The notes under the pieces were generated by a model. That model was given only the letters and a program-made list of their open reading frames with translations. It did no database searches and was not told the origin of the DNA. A stretch of 64,000 bases of DNA from Spyradocola sp050942925 (lineage in GTDB: Bacteria > Bacillota > Clostridia > Christensenellales > UBA1750), in contig JBMNOF010000002.1 of the NCBI GenBank assembly GCA_050942925.1, forward strand, positions 55,148-119,147, written 5' to 3'. The position numbers were made by a program, and so were the translations under genes. Numbering within the stretch: position 1 is the first letter of the stretch; every line of letters begins with the position of its first letter. Positions 16,194-23,913 of the stretch are shown one piece after another.

Positions 16194-18457
16194 AGACTCC
16201 CCTCCGCTTTGATCCCACAATCCTCTTGGATGCGCTCACGGCTGCGCTGCTGGCCGCCGGCGGCATCTGCCTGGCGCTCTTCCTTGCCGGGCAGGCGCAG
16301 GGCCTGCCCCTGTGCCTGGCGATGGCCGCCGCGCAGGCGCTCCTGTGCCTGCTGGTCGGCCGCCGGTGGTGGGTGGCGCCCGCGCTGCTCCTGCTGGCGG
16401 GCGCTGGGCTTGGCGTTTGGACGCTGCGCGCCGGCTGGGAGAGCGTGCGCGAGGCGCTCCTCCAGGCCGGAAGCTGGGTGGCGTCCGGCATGCCTGCGGG
16501 CACGGAACAGGAGATTTGGCGCCTGCCCGTGCTCGGCTTGTGCACATTGCCCATCTCCCTGGCCTTCTATGCCCTGGCGCGGCGATGGCTGCCCGCGGCG
16601 CTCCCCGCGCTCTACGCCTTGGCGTTGGGCGTGGCCGCATACTTGGCCGGATTGCCGGATTCCGAAGGCGTGTTGCTGTGCGGCCTTGCAGGGACCATGC
16701 TCTGCCTGCCGCGCGCCCTGTCCAGCCTGGGGCGAGACGGCCTGCCCCGGCGCTATGGGCAGGCGCTCGCGCTGCCGCTTGCGGCGGTTTGCCTAGCGGG
16801 GGCCTATTTCTTCGTTCCCAAGGAGGACGGCGTCTGGCGTTCGGAATCCGTGCGCGCGATGTTCTCCGACGTGGAGGACCTCTACGCCTACTACATCGGC
16901 GGATCGGCGGGAAGCTCTGCCCGCGGCCGCGCCGAACTCAATCCCTTGGGCACGCGCCTGGGCGGTGACCTGCACCGCACAAAGGAGATCGTGCTGCGCG
17001 TTCGGTCGGACAATCCCTTCCCCGTCCTTGCCGGCGCAATCGAGGATACCTACAACGGGAGCCAGTGGTACCAGGGCTGGCGCAACGGCCGGTTCCGCTT
17101 CGACAGCCTGCTCTGGCGCGGGCGGCGCGCGTCCGTCTACCTGGATGGGCTCCCCTTGGGCGGAAGAGAGGGGATCGAGCTCTATGCGCGCATGACGCGC
17201 GAGGCCGAGATGGAGGTCACGGTGCTTCGGTCGGATATCAGCCTGTTCTCCTCCGGCAGCCCTTCGGGCATTCGCTTGAACAGCGATGCGCGCGTCCTGC
17301 CCTATTTCAACCTCTCGGGCGAACTCTTCACCGACACTTGGTATCCGCGCCGATTTTCCTATTACGTCACCAGCACCCAGTTCTGCCGGGAGATGGCGGA
17401 CTTTGACGAGAACATGGCGCGCCTTTTGTCCCTGACGCAGGCGCAGGAGGACCCCTATGAGGAGGAAGTCCGCGCGCGGTATACGTATCTTCCCGATACC
17501 CTGCCGCAGAGCGTCTTTGCTCTCGCCCAGGAGATCGTGCAGGGCAGCGCCAACGACTATGAGGCCATGTGCCGCATCGAGACCTGGCTCCGGGAGAATT
17601 GCACCTATACAGAGACGCCGGGCGATCCGCCCGAGGGCGTGGACTTTGTCGCCCACTTCCTGGAGACAAGGGAAGGGTATTGCACCTATTACGCTTCGGC
17701 CATGGCGGTCCTGGCCCGCTGCTGCGGCCTGCCCTCGCGCTACCTGACGGGATATGGCCTGGCCCGCGACGGCGAGAGCTCGGTCTACTACGTGGCGCGC
17801 GGCACCTCCGCGCATGCCTGGACCGAGATCTACTTCCACGGCGTTGGCTGGGTGCCCTTCGATCCGCTGGCCTGGAGCGTCGAAACCCCGGACGAGGAGC
17901 CGGAGATCCAGTACATCGGCCCGTCTGTGTCGCCCACGCCCACGCCCGCCGCCGCGCAAACCAGCCCGGCCGCCCCCACGCCGCAGCCGGAGGAAGAATC
18001 GGCGCCGCAAGTGGACGCCTCGGGATTGGTGCGGGTGGTCCTGCGCGCGCTGGGCGTTGTCCTGGCCGTGTTGCTGCTTCGGCTGGCGGTGCGCTTCCTC
18101 CTGGGGCGAAAGGTTCGCGCCTTCCGCCTGGAGCGCTTGGAGAGAAAGCTCGGCCGAAGCGGAGCGGGACGGGCGCTGTGCGCGGACCTGGAGCGGCAGT
18201 TGACGCTGTATTTCCTCGATCGCCAGCCCGGGGAGACGCTCGCGGCGTGGGCGCTGCGCGTGGACAGAAGCCTTCCCCTCGGCGAGGAAATCCCCACCTG
18301 TGCGCAGGCCGTCGCCGTGTGCGAGCGCCTGCTCTATGCGGAGTGCACGCCGAGCCGCGAGGACCTCGAGGTCCTGTGGACCTATCACGACGCGGTGGAG
18401 CGCGCCCTGCGCAGCGCCCTTGGGCGAAGCTATCTGTGGCGGCGCGCCCTGCGCTGA
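16190..18457 (+). CDS. transglutaminase-like membrane protein (TgpA type)
   Basis: A 755-residue protein. About six membrane helices lie in the first 215 residues, then a large extracytoplasmic region with a transglutaminase core. The triad is visible as Cys498 (EGYCTYYASAMAV), His542 (TSAHAWTEIYF) and Asp558 (VPFDPLAW). A Pro/Thr-rich linker, one more membrane helix near residue 620 and a DUF4129-like cytoplasmic tail follow. Family members act as peptidases or crosslinkers of cell-surface proteins. It overlaps the DUF58 gene by ATGA and ends the operon, with no clear terminator behind it. Confidence 0.9.
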   Translation: MKTPLRFDPTILLDALTAALLAAGGICLALFLAGQAQGLPLCLAMAAAQALLCLLVGRRWWVAPALLLLAGAGLGVWTLRAGWESVREALLQAGSWVASGMPAGTEQEIWRLPVLGLCTLPISLAFYALARRWLPAALPALYALALGVAAYLAGLPDSEGVLLCGLAGTMLCLPRALSSLGRDGLPRRYGQALALPLAAVCLAGAYFFVPKEDGVWRSESVRAMFSDVEDLYAYYIGGSAGSSARGRAELNPLGTRLGGDLHRTKEIVLRVRSDNPFPVLAGAIEDTYNGSQWYQGWRNGRFRFDSLLWRGRRASVYLDGLPLGGREGIELYARMTREAEMEVTVLRSDISLFSSGSPSGIRLNSDARVLPYFNLSGELFTDTWYPRRFSYYVTSTQFCREMADFDENMARLLSLTQAQEDPYEEEVRARYTYLPDTLPQSVFALAQEIVQGSANDYEAMCRIETWLRENCTYTETPGDPPEGVDFVAHFLETREGYCTYYASAMAVLARCCGLPSRYLTGYGLARDGESSVYYVARGTSAHAWTEIYFHGVGWVPFDPLAWSVETPDEEPEIQYIGPSVSPTPTPAAAQTSPAAPTPQPEEESAPQVDASGLVRVVLRALGVVLAVLLLRLAVRFLLGRKVRAFRLERLERKLGRSGAGRALCADLERQLTLYFLDRQPGETLAAWALRVDRSLPLGEEIPTCAQAVAVCERLLYAECTPSREDLEVLWTYHDAVERALRSALGRSYLWRRALR

Positions 18458-18483
18458 GCGCAGAAACCACCCCCGCCGCCGCC

Positions 18484-18512
18484 TTGCGCCCGGCGGGATT
18501 TTCCCGTACAAT
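18484..18512 (+). promoter_or_regulatory. promoter of the GHL6-type glycosidase gene
   Basis: TTGCGC, 17 bp and TACAAT are present, 35 bp before the start codon. Confidence 0.65.
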
Positions 18513-18547
18513 AGAGAAAAGAACCGGAAACAAAGGAGGGCCCGAGG

Positions 18548-20494
18548 ATGGCTTGGTGGCTCAAGAACAACCTGTGCATGATCCAGAACAACCTGCGCGA
18601 CATCGATGCCGGCATGGATGTGGACGCCTGGTTTGCGGAAATTGAAAAGTCGCACTGCAACTGCGTGATGGTGGGCGCAGGCGGCATCACTTCCTTCTAC
18701 CCCACGAACCTCCCCTACCAGACGAGGAGCCCCTACCTCAAGGGGGACCTGCTGGGCGACATCGTGCGCGTCTGCCATGCGCACAACGTCCGCGTCATCG
18801 CGAGATTCGACTTCTCCAAGACGCATGTGCGCCTCCTTGCGGAGCACCCGGAGTGGTATTACGTCTCGGAGGCGGGCGAGCACCTGCACTACAACGATAC
18901 CGCCGCCACCTGCGTCTGCGGGGAGTATCAGCAGCGCCTCTCCATTGAGATTCTGCGCGAAGTGCTGGAAGCCTACCCGGTGGACGGCATCTTCTTCAAC
19001 ATGTTTGGGTTCCAAACCAAGGATTACTCCAACGTCGAGCACGGCATCTGCAACTGCCCGTCCTGCAAAAAGGCCTACCTGGACTATTGCGGCCGGGACC
19101 TCCCCCAGGGAGAGGATTGGAAGACGGACGAGACCTATGCCGCCTTTAAGGAGCAGGTGGTGGGCGACCTGCTGCTGCGCATCCGCCGCGCGGTCAAGGC
19201 GATCAATCCCGAAGTCGCCATCTGCACCTACCACCACAAGGGCGTGGACATCATCCGCGAGGAGTCCAATTCCGCGGTGGACCGGCCGCTGCCCTTCTTC
19301 CTCTATTCCGCTTCGGATCATTGCCAAAGCGCCGTGGGGTCCTGGGGCGGGGAAAAGACCATGCTCAACTGCGCCATCAATGCCGTGGACATCTTCTACC
19401 GCTTTCAGGGCGTCTCGCCGGAGCTGACCAAGATTCGCCTCTATGAAAACATGGCCGCAGGCTCCCAGCTCGACTTCTGCATCATCGGCAATTTCGCGGA
19501 CTACCCGGACCGCGCGGGCGTTGCGGCCATGCGCGAGGTCTTTGGGGTGCACGCCCGAAACGAGAGCGTCTACGGCGGATTCCAGTCCATGGCCCGTGCG
19601 CTCCTCTACCGCCCTCGAAAGGACGACCCCGAGTATATCGGCTGGTTTACCCTCCTAAAGGAGGCGCACGTGCCCTTTGACGTGTTGGACCACCCCGCTG
19701 CCGTGGAACACCCGGAGCGCGCGGCGGGCTATGCCGTCCTTCTCGTTCCGGACCCGGCGCGCGCTCCCGCCGCCATGCTCCGCGCGGCAAGGGAGAGCGG
19801 AACCAAGCTCCTCTTTTCTGCCCTGGTGGACGGTGAGGCGACGGAGGCATTGCGCTTGCTCGGTGCCTCGCATCGGGAGACGATTCGCCATACCCGCGCC
19901 GCCTACCTTTCCACGGAGGATAAGGCGCAATTCCCTTCCTTCCCCGAGCGCGATTGGGTGATCCTGGATCGCGAGTTCGGCGTTTTTTCCGCGGCTCGGG
20001 GCGCGTTGCCCCTCGTGCGTCCGGCCATGTTTGGCCCGCCGGAGCGCTGTTTCGGACATCAGAAGGGCGAGGAGTGCGGTCTCCTTGCCAGTGCGGACGG
20101 CGCCTGCCAGGCGTTTTCCTTCCGCTTGGGCCGGTTCTATCACGATTACGGCTACGCGGACCATCGCCTGCTGGCCGTGGACGCCTTGCGCGCCTTGGCG
20201 CCCGAGGCGTTCCTGCTGCAGACCAATGCGCCCACATGTGTCGAAATCTTTTGGCACGGCCTGCCGGATGGGCGGACCTTCCTGCAGCTGCTCAACCTCT
20301 CTGGGTTTAACGGCGTGACCGTGGAGCCCTGCATCCCTGTGCCGGATGTGGAGGTCGTTCTGCCATGCACCGTCACGCGCGTGCGCGCGCTGGAAGGCGC
20401 GCCCGAGCCGGAACTCCGCCCCGGCGCAGACGAAACCACCGTGCTGCGCTTTGCACCGCTTGCGCGCTACCAGGCCTTCCTCCTGGACGCCTGA
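18548..20494 (+). CDS. GHL6-type putative glycoside hydrolase
   Basis: A 648-residue protein with an N-terminal TIM-barrel resembling the hypothetical glycosyl hydrolase 6 family (related to beta-galactosidase/fucosidase clans). The typical blocks are RVIARFDFSKTH, VDGIFFNMFGF and the Cys-containing GICNCPSCKKAYLDY near residues 168-182. From about residue 385 there is a flavodoxin-like beta-galactosidase trimerisation domain (ERAAGYAVLLVPDPARA), then a C-terminal beta domain. No signal peptide is present, so it is cytoplasmic. The actual glycan is unknown. It is a single gene with its own promoter and AAAGGAGGG ribosome-binding site. Confidence 0.75.
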   Translation: MAWWLKNNLCMIQNNLRDIDAGMDVDAWFAEIEKSHCNCVMVGAGGITSFYPTNLPYQTRSPYLKGDLLGDIVRVCHAHNVRVIARFDFSKTHVRLLAEHPEWYYVSEAGEHLHYNDTAATCVCGEYQQRLSIEILREVLEAYPVDGIFFNMFGFQTKDYSNVEHGICNCPSCKKAYLDYCGRDLPQGEDWKTDETYAAFKEQVVGDLLLRIRRAVKAINPEVAICTYHHKGVDIIREESNSAVDRPLPFFLYSASDHCQSAVGSWGGEKTMLNCAINAVDIFYRFQGVSPELTKIRLYENMAAGSQLDFCIIGNFADYPDRAGVAAMREVFGVHARNESVYGGFQSMARALLYRPRKDDPEYIGWFTLLKEAHVPFDVLDHPAAVEHPERAAGYAVLLVPDPARAPAAMLRAARESGTKLLFSALVDGEATEALRLLGASHRETIRHTRAAYLSTEDKAQFPSFPERDWVILDREFGVFSAARGALPLVRPAMFGPPERCFGHQKGEECGLLASADGACQAFSFRLGRFYHDYGYADHRLLAVDALRALAPEAFLLQTNAPTCVEIFWHGLPDGRTFLQLLNLSGFNGVTVEPCIPVPDVEVVLPCTVTRVRALEGAPEPELRPGADETTVLRFAPLARYQAFLLDA

Positions 20495-20533
20495 TAGGCT
20501 TGGCGGAAGCGCTGCCCCCGGCCTCGCGCGGAA

Positions 20534-20626
20534 GGCGCCCCTGCGCGTCGGGCAAAGCCCGACCTTTTGCGGGCTTTGCCCGCAAAAGCCAATTTGGCCG
20601 TCGGCCAAATCGGGCGCAGGGGCGCC
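20534..20626. repeat. 93-nt palindromic cloverleaf (four perfect stems)
   Basis: A 13-bp closing stem (20534-20546 with 20614-20626) encloses three perfect hairpins laid end to end. They are 20547-20563 (7 bp, loop AAA), 20564-20588 (11 bp, loop TTT) and 20592-20610 (8 bp, loop GTC). Hairpins 1 and 2 are also partly complementary to each other (GGGCAAAGCCC and GGGCTTTGCCC), so alternative folds exist. There is no T-run, and it lies between convergent genes. It may be a REP/MITE-like element or a structured RNA. Confidence 0.6.
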
Positions 20627-20639
20627 CTGGGCGGTGGGC

Positions 20640-20664
20640 GCATGGCGCCGGCGCGGCGCCATGC
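20640..20664. repeat. 10-bp-stem hairpin next to the cloverleaf
   Basis: GCATGGCGCC and GGCGCCATGC flank a GGCGC loop. Five A residues and the SGNH-gene terminator follow. Confidence 0.5.
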
Positions 20665-20704
20665 AAAAAGGGACCTCGCAGAATGTACCATTCTGCGAGG
20701 TCCC
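20665..20704 (-). terminator. terminator of the uxuA/SGNH operon
   Basis: On the minus strand, a perfect 16-bp stem (GGGACCTCGCAGAATG arm) is followed by TTTTT. It lies 14 bp after the SGNH stop codon. Confidence 0.85.
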
Positions 20705-20717
20705 CTGTACTTTTGGC

Positions 20718-21374
20718 TCAGTCTGCATCGCAAAGGCCGGTGGGGAGCGATTGGGTAACGGCCTGTAGAGCGGCCGCCTGTCCGGCGGGCAGGTCGAGCA
20801 TGGCCGTCCCGCGGAAGCAGATCTTCCCGGGCAGACCGGTCACGTCCTTTCCAAATACCCCGCGCAGGATGCTCAGCGCGATCAGGTAGGACCCCGCGGG
20901 CGACGCGTGATGCCGGTCCGGTCCGTATAGATCGATTTCTGGGCAGTCCACTGCCGCACGGGCAAAGGCGTCCCCCGCGCGGGCAACAGGCAGGGAAAAG
21001 CGCTTGGCCCCCGCCAGCACGGACGGCCGCATGGCGGAAAGCGGCGGCGTGTCGCAGGGCGACGCAAAGTTCATGTACAGCGCGCATCGGCTCCCGCCTG
21101 CCACGCAGAGCGCGTGGATCGCGCCGAGATCGCGCAGGTAGTCCTCCAAAGGCGGGAAGGCGCTGGTCACTTCCTGCACGAGGACGAGATCCCATCCGCC
21201 GTATAACAGGTTGAAGCGCGTCTGCTCGTTCCGCAGATGGCCGGCAAGGCTCTCCCCGCCGCGCGTGAGCATGGCGATTTCCACCTCTTCCCCGGTCGCG
21301 CGCAGGAGCTCCGCGCAAAGATAGGGCATGTCGTTAAAGTAGGTGTGGCTGTTCCCTAGAAAGAGCAAACGCAT
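20718..21374 (-). CDS. SGNH/GDSL-type hydrolase
   Basis: A 218-residue putative esterase. Block I is FLGNSHTYFNDMP, with Ser as nucleophile in the GNSHT variant of GDSL, and the C-terminal DRHHASPAGSYLIA supplies the Asp and His of block V. The oxyanion Gly/Asn blocks fit LTRGGESL and the region around VQEVTSAF. It is probably cytoplasmic and may remove O-acyl groups from sugars, given the mannonate dehydratase in the same operon. It is third in the leftward uxuA operon, 27 bp after the 81-residue gene, with GGAGGGATCTC before its ATG. Confidence 0.8.
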   Translation of the reverse strand: MRLLFLGNSHTYFNDMPYLCAELLRATGEEVEIAMLTRGGESLAGHLRNEQTRFNLLYGGWDLVLVQEVTSAFPPLEDYLRDLGAIHALCVAGGSRCALYMNFASPCDTPPLSAMRPSVLAGAKRFSLPVARAGDAFARAAVDCPEIDLYGPDRHHASPAGSYLIALSILRGVFGKDVTGLPGKICFRGTAMLDLPAGQAAALQAVTQSLPTGLCDAD

Positions 21375-21401
21375 GAGATCCCTCCGTTTTTTCGCGCGCC
21401 T

Positions 21402-21647
21402 CTACCGCACAAACAGCGAGATGCGGCTCAAAAGGTCCTTGAGCTGGAGCTTTTGAGCGAGAAGCTGCTGATAGGTGGCGCTCCGGGTTCGATCCGAGGC
21501 CCGCAAAGCCTCCAGCTTGTCCAGGACGGAGGCCAGCTGGGCTTCCAGCGAGTCCTGTAGATCCTCGTATTGCGCAAGGCGACGCAGCGCTTCCTCCGGC
21601 GCTGCGCCGGGCAGCAGCGCGCCGCCGGGAGCCGTCAGGCGCTTCAT
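21402..21647 (-). CDS. small predicted coiled-coil protein
   Basis: An 81-residue hypothetical protein. Residues 18-75 form a heptad-rich helix (LAQYEDLQDSLEAQLASVLD, then LEALRASDRTRSATYQQLLA). The MKRLT start and LAQYED motif resemble small phage-associated and clostridial proteins of unknown role. Its ATG overlaps the stop of uxuA (ATGA), so it is translated with it. No function can be assigned. Confidence 0.65.
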   Translation of the reverse strand: MKRLTAPGGALLPGAAPEEALRRLAQYEDLQDSLEAQLASVLDKLEALRASDRTRSATYQQLLAQKLQLKDLLSRISLFVR

Positions 21648-22720
21648 GCCTTTTCCCGGTGCTGCACGGTCTGTACCGCATCCACCAGGCCCTTGAGGTA
21701 CGAGGTGAAGAACGCCTCACACGTGTAGTGCCCGCCCACCATGTCGATCAGGTGGTCGTTCATGATGCAGCCGTCAAAGCCCACTTCGTCCAAGGCCGAG
21801 ATGACGTCCGCCAGGTTGTAGTAGCCCGCATCCGGGAAGGTCTCGTTAAAGCCGCCGGGCGCGGACAGCGGCGCCGTGACGTTGCGAACGTGGAGCTTGA
21901 AGAGCTTCTTGCGCTCCGCCAAATAGTGGATGAACTCCACCGGCGTGCAGCCCATCAGGTCACCGCCCTCCAGCCAGCAGCCTACGCACAGGCAGACGCC
22001 GATGTTGGGGCTGTCCGCGATTTCCAGCGCGCGCTTGTAGCCCTCAAAGGTTCCGAACACGCAGCGCGGAACGCCCGCCATGGTGTAGACCGGCGGATCG
22101 TCCGGGTGAATGCCAATGTAGACGCCCGCCGACTCCGCCACGGGCACTACCTTTTTGATGAAGTATTCGTAGTTTTCCCAGATCTCGTCCTCCCCAAAGA
22201 CGCGGCCGTGGGAGAGCGGCCAGTCAAAGGGGCCAAAGGCGGTGGCGCGGTTGGGCGCGTCAAGGTCGAGTCCGCCGGCGGTCGCACCGCCGCGAACCTC
22301 GCGGCGGATGTCGCCGCGCCAGATTCCGTTGCCCATGTGCGCATATGTCGCATAGTGGATGCCCGCTTCGCCCAGGTCCGTGATGTATTGCAGATACCGG
22401 TCGATCATGCGGTCGCGGTCCGGAAGCCCCAGCGTCACGGCGGGCATGTTGTGCAGCGCAATGTTTTGCAGGCGGTAAATCTTCAAGCCCCGCTCCTCGA
22501 GCTGTTCGCGGACCGCTTTGTAGGTCTTTGCGTTGTGCTCGGGCACGTCGCCGACCATCACCCAGTCCACACCCATCTGCTTGAGGAAGCGCACGCCCTG
22601 CTCGTCAAAGACGTAGCGCCCGTCCGCGCCCAAGCGGATCTCGCCCTCCATCTTGGTGCCGACCTGTATGCCGGGCTTTTCGTTGTAGTAGCCGGGAATG
22701 GTCTTCATCGGGATCGACAT
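21644..22720 (-). CDS. uxuA: mannonate dehydratase
   Basis: A 358-residue TIM-barrel dehydratase converting D-mannonate to 2-keto-3-deoxy-D-gluconate. UxuA hallmarks include GIHPDDPPVYTMAGVPRCVF, the Cys of GVCLCVGCWLEGGD, LFKLHVRNV, and the C-terminal NDHLIDMVGGHYTCEA. The product is the substrate of the KDG kinase encoded at 2612-3640, so both belong to the same glucuronate pathway though they lie 19 kb apart. It has its own promoter and leads a three-gene leftward operon. GGGGG stands 10 bp before the start. Confidence 0.92.
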   Translation of the reverse strand: MSIPMKTIPGYYNEKPGIQVGTKMEGEIRLGADGRYVFDEQGVRFLKQMGVDWVMVGDVPEHNAKTYKAVREQLEERGLKIYRLQNIALHNMPAVTLGLPDRDRMIDRYLQYITDLGEAGIHYATYAHMGNGIWRGDIRREVRGGATAGGLDLDAPNRATAFGPFDWPLSHGRVFGEDEIWENYEYFIKKVVPVAESAGVYIGIHPDDPPVYTMAGVPRCVFGTFEGYKRALEIADSPNIGVCLCVGCWLEGGDLMGCTPVEFIHYLAERKKLFKLHVRNVTAPLSAPGGFNETFPDAGYYNLADVISALDEVGFDGCIMNDHLIDMVGGHYTCEAFFTSYLKGLVDAVQTVQHREKA

Positions 22721-22761
22721 GTTCTGTACCCCCTATATTTCATTTTTGTTGGGATGCCTTC

Positions 22762-22790
22762 ATTATAGCGCAGCGCGGCGTCGTCCGCAA
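22762..22790 (-). promoter_or_regulatory. promoter of the uxuA operon
   Basis: On the minus strand TTGCGG, 17 bp and TATAAT are present. I see no GAAAC-N3-GTTTC box nearby. Confidence 0.7.
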
Positions 22791-22799
22791 GGCGCTCCC

Positions 22800-23174
22800 T
22801 CAAAGTCCCTCGCCCAAATCCAAGCCATAGAGCCGCGCCGCGTCAAGAAGTCCCTGTTCGACTTCCTGCAGGGAGAACCCGCACGCGTGCAGCTGCTCCT
22901 CCGGAAGGCGGCGCAGGCGTTCGTAAAAGTCCAGCGCGGCGAAAAGCCCCTTGGGATCTTCGGGGTCCAGCTCCGCAAAGAGCAGGTTTTCCGCGCCGTT
23001 GATGTCCCCCGCCTCCAGGCGCTCGAGCACGCGCGCGTACCACATCGTGCTGGGGAGTTCGCTGCCCTGCAAAGCGGCCGGGGAGGAGGGTTCCTGCTTC
23101 CCAAAGAAAACGCGGCGGATGCCCTGCACCAGGATCTCGATCTGCCGGAGAATGTAGTCCTGTTCATAATACAT
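22800..23174 (-). CDS. DUF6483 family protein
   Basis: A 124-residue mostly helical protein starting MYYEQDYILRQIEILVQGI, the signature of the DUF6483 family in Clostridia, usually followed by a short basic or hydrophobic turn as here (RRVFFGKQ). Its role is unknown. The middle and C-terminal part (ERLEAGDINGAENLLFAELD) looks like a single TPR-like helical pair. AGGAGG stands before the ATG. It is leftward and ends 80 bp before the uxuA start, so readthrough into uxuA is possible. Confidence 0.8.
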   Translation of the reverse strand: MYYEQDYILRQIEILVQGIRRVFFGKQEPSSPAALQGSELPSTMWYARVLERLEAGDINGAENLLFAELDPEDPKGLFAALDFYERLRRLPEEQLHACGFSLQEVEQGLLDAARLYGLDLGEGL

Positions 23175-23256
23175 AGAAGCGCCTCCTAAGCGGCAGACGG
23201 TGGCCTGCCGTCTCCAGCATAGCATAAGTTTCCCAAACCGGCCAGAGGATTTTGCG

Positions 23257-23286
23257 TTGCGCTGTGCGGGGATTTTGTGGTATCAT
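23257..23286 (+). promoter_or_regulatory. promoter of the phosphodiesterase gene
   Basis: TTGCGC, 18 bp and TATCAT are present, 40 bp before the start. It may also serve the downstream YesN/YesM operon. Confidence 0.5.
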
Positions 23287-23325
23287 GCGCATATAGGCTT
23301 TTTTTCGCTATGGAGGAATTTTGTT

Positions 23326-23871
23326 ATGAAACTCGTATTCTTTTCTGACTTGCACGGTTCCGCATACTATGCCCGCATGCTTCCCGAAATCGACGCGCGC
23401 GAAAAGCCGGAGCGCATCGTGCTGCTGGGCGACCTGCTCTATCATGGCCCCCGCAACGACCTGCCCCGCGACTATGCCCCCAAGGAGGTCACGGCCATCC
23501 TCAATGCGATGAAGAACCGCTTCCTCTGCGTGCGCGGAAACTGCGACGCGGAGGTCGACCAGATGGTCTTGGACTTCCCCATTGCATCGGATTCCCTGGT
23601 CCTGTTTTTGAACGGCCGCATGGCCTTTGTGACCCATGGCCATCTGTTCAACACCGAGAATCCGCCCAAGCTCTGCCCGGGCGACCTGCTCATCCACGGC
23701 CACACGCATGTCAAGGCGATGGAGCCCTTTGGACAGGACAACCTCTACCTCAACCCCGGCTCCGCCGCCCTGCCCAAGGATGGGGACGAGCCCAGCTACA
23801 TGACGTATGAGGACGGCCTGTTTGTCATCAAGACCCTGGATGGCCGCCCGGTCCGCAGCACGCGCATCTAG
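23326..23871 (+). CDS. phosphodiesterase (YfcE/MJ0936 family)
   Basis: A 181-residue metallophosphoesterase. The ligands appear in order: FSDLHGS, LLGDLLYHGPRN, RGNCD(A)E, THGH and IHGHTH. LNPGSAALPKDGDEPSYM is the typical C-terminal end. E. coli YfcE, a close relative, hydrolyses phosphodiester model substrates, but the physiological substrate is unknown. The start MKLVFFSD has TGGAGGAAT upstream. The response-regulator gene starts 42 bp later, so the two may be co-transcribed. Confidence 0.9.
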   Translation: MKLVFFSDLHGSAYYARMLPEIDAREKPERIVLLGDLLYHGPRNDLPRDYAPKEVTAILNAMKNRFLCVRGNCDAEVDQMVLDFPIASDSLVLFLNGRMAFVTHGHLFNTENPPKLCPGDLLIHGHTHVKAMEPFGQDNLYLNPGSAALPKDGDEPSYMTYEDGLFVIKTLDGRPVRSTRI

Positions 23872-23913
23872 CGCGGAAAGAGCGGCTTGTGCGCGAAACG
23901 AGGAGGTGGCGCA

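Noticed and set aside
16793..19552. 919-codon minus-strand frame spanning the transglutaminase and GHL6 genes
   Set aside because: It crosses two plus-strand genes and a promoter, and contains no recognisable domain.
20495..20717. A tRNA-like gene suggested by the four-stem cloverleaf
   Set aside because: Stem lengths (13, 7, 11, 8 bp), 3-nt loops and the absence of an anticodon loop, T-loop TTC and D-loop GG exclude a tRNA.
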